Source: Gammaproteobacteria bacterium (GTDB lineage: Bacteria > Pseudomonadota > Gammaproteobacteria > Eutrophobiales > Eutrophobiaceae). Taken from it: a stretch of 64,000 nucleotides of DNA. Positions 58,961 to 64,000 of the stretch are shown piece after piece. Where the stretch lies: the NCBI GenBank assembly GCA_030829985.1, contig JAURNW010000024.1:126095-190094 (forward strand), read 5' to 3'. Each line of letters begins with the position of its first letter. Positions within the stretch are counted from its first letter, which is position 1. The notes under the pieces were generated by a model. The model saw only the letters and a list, made by a program, of their open reading frames with translations, did no database searches and was not told the DNA's origin. Position numbers and translations under genes: made by a program.

Positions 58961-59692
58961 TCAGTGATGGTGATGATGAATCATTTTTACCGGAGCATCG
59001 TATAACTCTTCTATCATTTTTCCGCTAATAGATGCTGTGTTATGACAGACAAGTGTACGATTCAAACAAGCTACACGATCAACATAGCCTGATATGAAGG
59101 CAATATCATGTGACACAACAATGATCGTCATATGCTCACTATAATTTTTTAATAGCGAAAATATATCCTCTTCTGCTCGCATATCTACATTAGAAGTTGG
59201 TTCGTCCAGGATAAGAATCTCTGGTTCACATACCAGTGCTCTTGCAATTAATACCCGTTGTAATTGACCACCCGATAACTCACCAATCTGCCGTTTCTCA
59301 ATATTTTCAATTTCCAGCTTTTGCATTACCTGTTTGGCTAATTCAATTTCTTTATTTTTATAATGGAATAATCTGGATGATGAAGCTATATGTCCCATCA
59401 TGACGACTTCACTAACAGTCACCGGAAAGTCTCTGGGGAAGGAACTATGTTGTGGCACATAACCGATATGATTGCGTAAATCTTTACCAGCATGGTTGTA
59501 TTTGTGTATGACTCCTTTATCAGGCTCTAATAAACCCAGTATGAGTTTCAATAAAGTACTTTTACCACTGGCATTTGGACCAATTATTCCGATGAATTCA
59601 TCTTCATATATTTTAAGCGAAACATTTTCAAGAACCGGGACCACTCCATAATTGAAACTGACATTATCTATATCTATTACCGTATTATTCAT
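58961..59692 (-). CDS. znuC: Zinc ABC transporter ATP-binding protein ZnuC
   Basis: I use the ATG at 59692 (AAGGG 8 bp upstream), giving 243 residues; a TTG at 59698 is an alternative. It has Walker A GPNASGKST, signature LSGGQLQRVLIARAL, Walker B EILILDEPT and the H-loop VVSHD. It ends in KMIHHHHH, five consecutive histidines, which may bind zinc. It overlaps the znuA 3' end by 8 bp. Confidence 0.95.
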   Translation of the reverse strand: MNNTVIDIDNVSFNYGVVPVLENVSLKIYEDEFIGIIGPNASGKSTLLKLILGLLEPDKGVIHKYNHAGKDLRNHIGYVPQHSSFPRDFPVTVSEVVMMGHIASSSRLFHYKNKEIELAKQVMQKLEIENIEKRQIGELSGGQLQRVLIARALVCEPEILILDEPTSNVDMRAEEDIFSLLKNYSEHMTIIVVSHDIAFISGYVDRVACLNRTLVCHNTASISGKMIEELYDAPVKMIHHHHH

Positions 59693-60548
59693 CTGCAAGT
59701 CCCTTTACTATTTCATTAACTACACTATCCATGTTTTCAAGATAATCATATGCCAAGGGATCTAATACAAAGATATTTGCTTTTAATTCATTAGCTATTG
59801 TCTTTGCTGCCTTGTCATTGAATTGTGGTTGGACAAATACTGCTTTGATATCCCTGTCTTTCGCCAGCTCAATCAATTTAACCATTGAGCTTGCCTGTAT
59901 TTCCTTTCCTTGTTGTTCTATAGATATTTGTTTGAATCCATATTGCTCCGAAAAATAACTCCACGACGGGTGAGACACGATCAAATCTCTTTTCCTGAGT
60001 TTATTTGTTTTAATTTTTATCAACTCATCCAGTTTTTGTAATTTATCAATAAATAAATTTGCTGCGGATTTATAAGATGCATTGTGTTCAGGATCAAGTC
60101 GACTCAACGTTTTCTCAATCAATTCTGAAATACGAATTACCTTTACAGGGCTTGTCCAGATATGAGGATCATAGATAGTATCGTGCTTATGTGAATGCTC
60201 ATCATTTTCTATATTTGAAAACGCTTCACAACAATCAATAACAATGAGTTCTTTATTATTCAGTTTTATTTTATCCAGCCATGCTGATTCAAAAGGAACG
60301 CCAATCCTGAAATAAACATCTGCATTGGATAATGCGGCCATCTGTTGCGGTGTAGGCTCATAGGTTGCCGGGTTTTGACCTGGTCCAACCATAACATGCA
60401 CATCAACATGTCCATTACCTACCTGCTGAACAAAATATTGCTGCGGCAATATACTAACAAATACATTTGTTACATCATCAGCATAAACACCGCTTGGAAA
60501 TAAAAATGATGCGGCCAGTAACAATGAGGATATTTTTTGATGATTCAT
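59685..60548 (-). CDS. znuA: Periplasmic zinc-binding protein ZnuA
   Basis: From ATG 60548 (AGGAG upstream, 5 bp after the zur stop) the protein has 287 residues. A signal peptide (SSLLLAASFLFPSGVYADD) precedes the mature domain, which has the cluster A-I pattern: ILPQQYFVQQVGNGHVDVHVMVGPGQNPATYEPTPQQM, a short His-rich loop (EHSHKHDTIYDPHIW), and VSHPSWSYFSEQYGF. The His-rich loop is shorter than that of E. coli ZnuA. It delivers zinc to ZnuBC. Confidence 0.93.
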   Translation of the reverse strand: MNHQKISSLLLAASFLFPSGVYADDVTNVFVSILPQQYFVQQVGNGHVDVHVMVGPGQNPATYEPTPQQMAALSNADVYFRIGVPFESAWLDKIKLNNKELIVIDCCEAFSNIENDEHSHKHDTIYDPHIWTSPVKVIRISELIEKTLSRLDPEHNASYKSAANLFIDKLQKLDELIKIKTNKLRKRDLIVSHPSWSYFSEQYGFKQISIEQQGKEIQASSMVKLIELAKDRDIKAVFVQPQFNDKAAKTIANELKANIFVLDPLAYDYLENMDSVVNEIVKGLADE

Positions 60549-60553
60549 TCTTC

Positions 60554-61051
60554 TCAAACTCCTGATTCATGGCATTCTTTACATTGCCCTTTAATTTCAA
60601 CCATTTCATCAGCAATCCTGAATCCAAACCTATGCGCTTTCTTTTGCAATAGCTCTCGTATATCCACGTCATCAAGCTCAGCGACAGCGCCACAATCATC
60701 ACAGATAAAAAACTGACTGTTATGCAACTCTTTCGGATTATTACATCCCACATATGCGTTTAATGATTCTATCTTGTGAACCAGACCTTCATCTTGTAAA
60801 AAATCAAGTGCACGATAAACAGTTGGCGGTGCCGATGATGATTTCCCTTTCTTTAAATTATCAAGAATGTCATAAGCTTTTACTGGCTCATGATTTTGCC
60901 ATACCAACTCAAGCACACGTTGCCTGATAGGTGTTAGACGCAGACCTGACAATTCACAATGCTTTTTTGCCGCATCTATTGCTGACTTTAAACACTTCTG
61001 ATGCTGGTGTGATGCAGGCTTGAATGGACTTATGACTTTATTCTTGTTCAT
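60554..61051 (-). CDS. zur: Zinc uptake regulator Zur (Fur family)
   Basis: From ATG 61051 the repressor has 165 residues. A winged-helix domain (LSGLRLTPIRQRVLELVW, SAPPTVYRALDFLQDEGLVHKIE) precedes a dimerisation domain with two CxxC pairs (CDDC and CKEC), which form the structural zinc site of Zur. It is first in the zur-znuACB unit and its promoter carries a Zur box, so it is autoregulated. No Shine-Dalgarno is evident. Confidence 0.93.
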   Translation of the reverse strand: MNKNKVISPFKPASHQHQKCLKSAIDAAKKHCELSGLRLTPIRQRVLELVWQNHEPVKAYDILDNLKKGKSSSAPPTVYRALDFLQDEGLVHKIESLNAYVGCNNPKELHNSQFFICDDCGAVAELDDVDIRELLQKKAHRFGFRIADEMVEIKGQCKECHESGV

Positions 61052-61088
61052 TACAAGGAATATTCTGTTTGTTTGTAATTTAAAATGT

Positions 61089-61107
61089 AATGTTATAATA
61101 TAACATT
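61089..61107. promoter_or_regulatory. Zur box (zinc-responsive operator)
   Basis: AATGTTATAATATAACATT is a perfect 19-bp palindrome that matches the enterobacterial Zur consensus (GAAATGTTATAxTATAACATTTC). It lies in the 80-bp gap between the divergent zur operon and the rightward His/Cys protein gene, so it can control both at once. Confidence 0.96.
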
Positions 61108-61131
61108 TATGGACGTAAGTGAAATTCAAAC

Positions 61132-61410
61132 ATGCTGAAAAATAGAATCATTAAATCTCTGATTTTATTCTTATTGCTGTCACAATTTGTGACACTTGCA
61201 CACGCGTTCGAGCATGAATCAATGCATGCAGATGACGAACAGTGTTTTGTCTGTATTCATAAAACCAACTTTGGTAACGCTCTTGTTGATTCACACACCC
61301 CCGTTAACATTAATCCTGCTGCATTTGAAAAGGCTCATTATCAAAACTGGATAATAAGCTTAACCACTTTTTCTCAATACAATAATCGTAGTCCTCCTAA
61401 AAGCCTTTAA
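61132..61410 (+). CDS. Periplasmic His/Cys zinc chaperone-like protein (DUF2946-like)
   Basis: The 92-residue protein has a signal peptide (SLILFLLLSQFVTLAHAFEH), then HESMHADDEQCFVCIHK. The cluster of His residues with a CxxC fits proteins that NCBI names zinc uptake system zinc chaperone. The later part is not conserved. It lies 25 bp downstream of the Zur box and upstream of a zinc receptor gene, so zinc handling in the periplasm is the likely role. Confidence 0.78.
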   Translation: MLKNRIIKSLILFLLLSQFVTLAHAFEHESMHADDEQCFVCIHKTNFGNALVDSHTPVNINPAAFEKAHYQNWIISLTTFSQYNNRSPPKSL

Positions 61411-61485
61411 TACCTACCCATAGATTTGAACTGGCTCGCTTATTTGCGGGCGACATACCTATTGTTATTTGAGGAATAAATTGAG

Positions 61486-63465
61486 ATGAAAACTTTCACT
61501 ATAGTCGTTATCACACTATTTTCTGCATCACAGTATGTGTATTCAGAAGAACCAACAACACTTGAAGAATATACCATCACTGCCAGACCGATTGGCTTAC
61601 AAAGCATTGAGCACATTGCACAACCAATCACTGTACTTAAAGGTGAAGAATTAGCCAAGAAGCAATCGACAACTATTGGTGAAACACTTTCTAATATACC
61701 TGGCGTGTCGACAAATCGATTCAGCCCACTCGCTAGTAGACCCGTCATTCGTGGCTTAGGTGGCTCACGCGTCCAAATATTAGAAAATGGAATCGGCTCG
61801 CAGGATGTTTCCACAATCAGTGTTGATCACGCTGTCACTATTGAGTCAATCTATGCGGAACAGGTCGAGATATTCCGCGGCCCCTCAACATTACTTTATG
61901 GTAGCGAGGCCTCAGGAGGACTGGTCAATGTCGTCACTAACCGAATACCGGAATATGTACCTGAGTCATTCAATGCGAATATATATTCTAGTTTTAATAC
62001 TAACTCTGTTGAGAAATTATTTTCTATTAAGGCTGAAGGTGGTCATGACAAGATGGCATTTCATCTCGATGGGACGAATCGTGATGCTAAAAATTATGCC
62101 GCCAAACAAGGCCAGATTTTTAATAGCTTCTATGATTCCAAGAATATTAATTTAGGCACATCGTTTGTCGATGATTGGGGCTTTATTGGTATTTCTTATG
62201 GTCGCTTTGATTCAACCCACGGTGTCCCACTCAACCCTGATGATCAGAGTGAGTTACCTTTTATTGATACCGAACAGAATCGCACTACGCTCTCTGGACA
62301 AGTCAATGAGCCGTTTACTGGTATAAAAGCCATCAATTTACAATTGGGTTATAGCGACTATCAACATACAGAGTTTGAAGATGCTGCATCGCCAGGAACC
62401 GTGTTTAATAATGAACAACTGGATGGACGTATCGAATTCCAGCATGAAAAAATTGGCCCGTTTAATGGCGTTATCGGCACACAATTTGGCTATCGAGATG
62501 TCAGCGCGGTAGGCGATGAAGCCTTTTTACCTAAAACAAGTACCGAAAGATTTGCGGTTTTTATTTTAGAAGAAACCGATATTACTGATACATTACATTT
62601 TGAAATCGGTGGGCGCTATGAAAATCAAGAAAGTGATCCTGATAACGCTGCAACAGTGAGTCACGATTTGTATAGCATCTCTTCCGGCATTCATTGGCAC
62701 TTTATCGAAGATACTGCATTGGGCCTGAATATTAGTCGTAGTCAACGTGGAGCTGCGGCTGAAGAGTTGTTTGCCAACGGGCCCCATATCGCAACCGGTA
62801 CTTTTGAGCTTGGTCAGTCAAGCCTGGATATCGAAACAGCTAACAGTATCGATATCTCACTAGCGCAAGAAAAGGGTATAGTGCAATGGAACCTCAATCT
62901 ATTCGTCAACTATATTGAAGACTTTATCTTCTTACAAGGTCTGGATAGAAACGGTGACGGGCTTGTTGATGAGGTCGATGATACAGGGGCAGCGCCAGGT
63001 GAACTTACCCTCGTCCAATTTCAACAGAACAATGCGGTTTTCTATGGCTTTGAAGTTGCAACAGGTATTAATCTTTACTCTGGTAATCTAGGTGATCTCA
63101 ACTTTAGTCTTTTTGGAGATTATGTTCGTGCTGAACTCGAGAACGGTGATAATTTGCCACGCATATCTCCGGCTAAGATTGGAAGTGGAATTGACTATAA
63201 CTACAAAAATCTTTCTGCGGGTTTAGATTTCACAAGCTTTCTCGCACAGAATGAAAATGCTGCTTTGGAAACCGACACAGGTGGTTATTCTATTTTGAAT
63301 TTCAATGCTAACTACGACATAACTTCAGGTAACCAAGGGATAAACCTTTTCGTAAAAGCAAATAATTTATTAGATGAGGATGGCAGGTTACATACATCTT
63401 TTATTAAAGATCGGGCACCCGTTATGGGAAGATCACTTATTGTTGGGTTCCAAGCCAGTTTTTAA
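61486..63465 (+). CDS. znuD: TonB-dependent zinc receptor ZnuD-like
   Basis: The 659-residue outer membrane receptor has a signal peptide, then a plug domain (ITVLKGEELAKKQSTTIGETLSNIPGVSTNRFSP, RPVIRGLGGSRVQILENGI) and a C-terminal beta-barrel ending in IVGFQASF. The strong resemblance of its plug to ZnuD-type receptors, plus its place behind a Zur box and a zinc chaperone-like gene, make zinc the probable substrate. An AGGAA site precedes the ATG. Lack of zinc-binding loops cannot be judged. Confidence 0.9.
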   Translation: MKTFTIVVITLFSASQYVYSEEPTTLEEYTITARPIGLQSIEHIAQPITVLKGEELAKKQSTTIGETLSNIPGVSTNRFSPLASRPVIRGLGGSRVQILENGIGSQDVSTISVDHAVTIESIYAEQVEIFRGPSTLLYGSEASGGLVNVVTNRIPEYVPESFNANIYSSFNTNSVEKLFSIKAEGGHDKMAFHLDGTNRDAKNYAAKQGQIFNSFYDSKNINLGTSFVDDWGFIGISYGRFDSTHGVPLNPDDQSELPFIDTEQNRTTLSGQVNEPFTGIKAINLQLGYSDYQHTEFEDAASPGTVFNNEQLDGRIEFQHEKIGPFNGVIGTQFGYRDVSAVGDEAFLPKTSTERFAVFILEETDITDTLHFEIGGRYENQESDPDNAATVSHDLYSISSGIHWHFIEDTALGLNISRSQRGAAAEELFANGPHIATGTFELGQSSLDIETANSIDISLAQEKGIVQWNLNLFVNYIEDFIFLQGLDRNGDGLVDEVDDTGAAPGELTLVQFQQNNAVFYGFEVATGINLYSGNLGDLNFSLFGDYVRAELENGDNLPRISPAKIGSGIDYNYKNLSAGLDFTSFLAQNENAALETDTGGYSILNFNANYDITSGNQGINLFVKANNLLDEDGRLHTSFIKDRAPVMGRSLIVGFQASF

Positions 63466-63504
63466 TACAATGCGTGTATTCCCATTCTTAAACGATGAAA
63501 AAAC

Positions 63505-63771
63505 TTGATTAAATCAGAAAATCAGATTGAAATTAATCAGCATCTTGATGCCAAGGGGCTTAATTGCCCCTTGCCTATACTTAAAAGCAAGGTACTGCTA
63601 AATAAAATGCAGCCTGATGAAATACTACTGGTAGAAGCTACAGATCCCCATTCACAGATAGACTTTGAAGCATATTGTGCTCGCACTGAACATCAAATTA
63701 TAAAATCAGCCCTTGTTGATGGAGTTTATAGTTTCACTATCAAACGTGCTCATAACCCTAAAAAGATTTAA
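63505..63771 (+). CDS. TusA/SirA family sulfurtransferase-like protein
   Basis: The 88-residue protein starts at TTG 63505, as no ATG is in frame near the start. It has the family motif LDAKGLNCPLPILKSK with the active Cys21, and LLVEATDPHSQIDFEAYC, a typical second helix-strand block. TusA-type proteins relay sulfur in tRNA thiolation, or in sulfur oxidation and other pathways. Its neighbour is a zinc receptor, so the partner cannot be inferred. Confidence 0.85.
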   Translation: MIKSENQIEINQHLDAKGLNCPLPILKSKVLLNKMQPDEILLVEATDPHSQIDFEAYCARTEHQIIKSALVDGVYSFTIKRAHNPKKI

Positions 63772-63782
63772 CTATTTCCGAT

Positions 63783-63818
63783 ACACTTAATTTCATCGAT
63801 AGAGTGTATTTTAAGTGT
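63783..63818 (+). terminator. Weak terminator-like hairpin after the TusA-like gene
   Basis: acacttaa (63783-63790) and ttaagtgt (63811-63818) pair across a 20-base loop, with a CG then TTTTT directly after. An alternative stem, atacact (63781-63787) with agtgtat (63803-63809), overlaps it. The stem is AU-rich, so activity is uncertain. Confidence 0.35.
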
Positions 63819-63942
63819 CGTTTTTGAATTACAACAATACTCCAAAAATATACTCTATTTAGAGTAAGGTCATTATCGTACAATTCGATATATAATAGGT
63901 AGACTGAGTATTCATATGCTGGATTTTATCTTTGGAGGAACA

Positions 63943-64000
63943 ATGTCGGGGGAATCTATACTCATCGTAGATGATGACCAAACTACCGCTAGTGTCATGC
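63943..64000 (+). CDS. Response regulator receiver domain, 3' truncated by window edge
   Basis: The ATG at 63943 follows a strong GGAGGA site. Visible residues are MSGESILIVDDDQTTASVM, the first strand and acidic pocket (DDD) of a receiver domain. The output domain and partner kinase lie beyond the window. Confidence 0.85.
   Translation, partial: MSGESILIVDDDQTTASVM

Noticed and set aside
58961-58981. His-tag from a cloning vector contaminating the sequence.
   Set aside because: Only five His with mixed codons, inside a native operon with znuB starting 3 bp after the stop.

Overview
The window is ordinary-looking chromosome of a free-living type gammaproteobacterium with a moderately AT-leaning genome. 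The evidence is conserved gene order: yfgM-bamB-der, bamC-dapA next to gcvR-bcp, lptM-lysA, rhlB divergent from trxA-rho, groES-groEL, cysD-cysN, tesA divergent from ybbA-ybbP, slt/cca, folB-folK, plsY/tsaD, and the rpsU-yqeY-dnaG-rpoD macromolecular synthesis operon followed by a CAT-anticodon tRNA. A perfect CIRCE operator before groES is absent from enterics and points to an HrcA-containing lineage such as Chromatiales-, Thiotrichales- or Xanthomonas-like groups. I cannot name a genus. No phage, insertion sequence, CRISPR array or integron was seen.

Layout. 1-3165: envelope and ribosome biogenesis (YfgM fragment, BamB, Der). 3232-4263: two small orphan genes. 4729-9250: an accessory block with a Tat-exported small subunit, a GMC-family flavoprotein dehydrogenase, and two convergent paralogous porin-like beta-barrels. 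9400-15494: BamC, lysine biosynthesis (DapA, LysA, LptM), GcvR, Bcp and PhoH. 15624-19599: esterase, RhlB, TrxA, Rho. 19606-20904: a pair of unrecognised conserved-looking genes in the same frame. 21084-23233: groESL with terminator, promoter and CIRCE. 23377-25931: sulfate activation (CysD, and CysN with a decayed APS-kinase-like tail). 26016-31545: a small Cys protein, Nudix hydrolase, TesA, YbbA/YbbP and HtpX. 31618-35837: small proteins, ferrochelatase, a repeat protein preceded by 22-bp direct repeats, DUF427, YjbQ and a TauE-type permease. 35962-47887: Slt, an NDUFA9-like reductase, Cca, a GDT1-like transporter, UppP, a MidA-like methyltransferase, FolM, a folB-folK-SGNH operon, PlsY and TsaD. 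47999-52628: macromolecular synthesis operon and tRNA. 52777-56564: poorly conserved secreted and lipoproteins and an alpha/beta hydrolase. 56676-58118: HIT protein and DAHP synthase. 58136-63465: a complete zinc-uptake regulon (ZnuABC, Zur, a Zur box, a periplasmic His/Cys protein and a ZnuD-like receptor). 63505-64000: a TusA-like protein and the start of a response regulator.

The most unusual things are signs of decay or re-purposing in otherwise ordinary genes. CysN carries a C-terminal APS-kinase-like domain that has lost its P-loop and most of its C-terminal half. folK has a single in-frame TAA after codon 116, with its normal C-terminus still readable and ending in an ATGA overlap with the next gene. 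The gene at 19606-20262 lies directly after a stop codon in the same frame and has no ATG, GTG or TTG at its expected N-terminus. The accessory dehydrogenase/porin block and the 22-bp repeats are the best places to look for less-described biology. I do not see a clearly novel multi-gene defence or mobile system.
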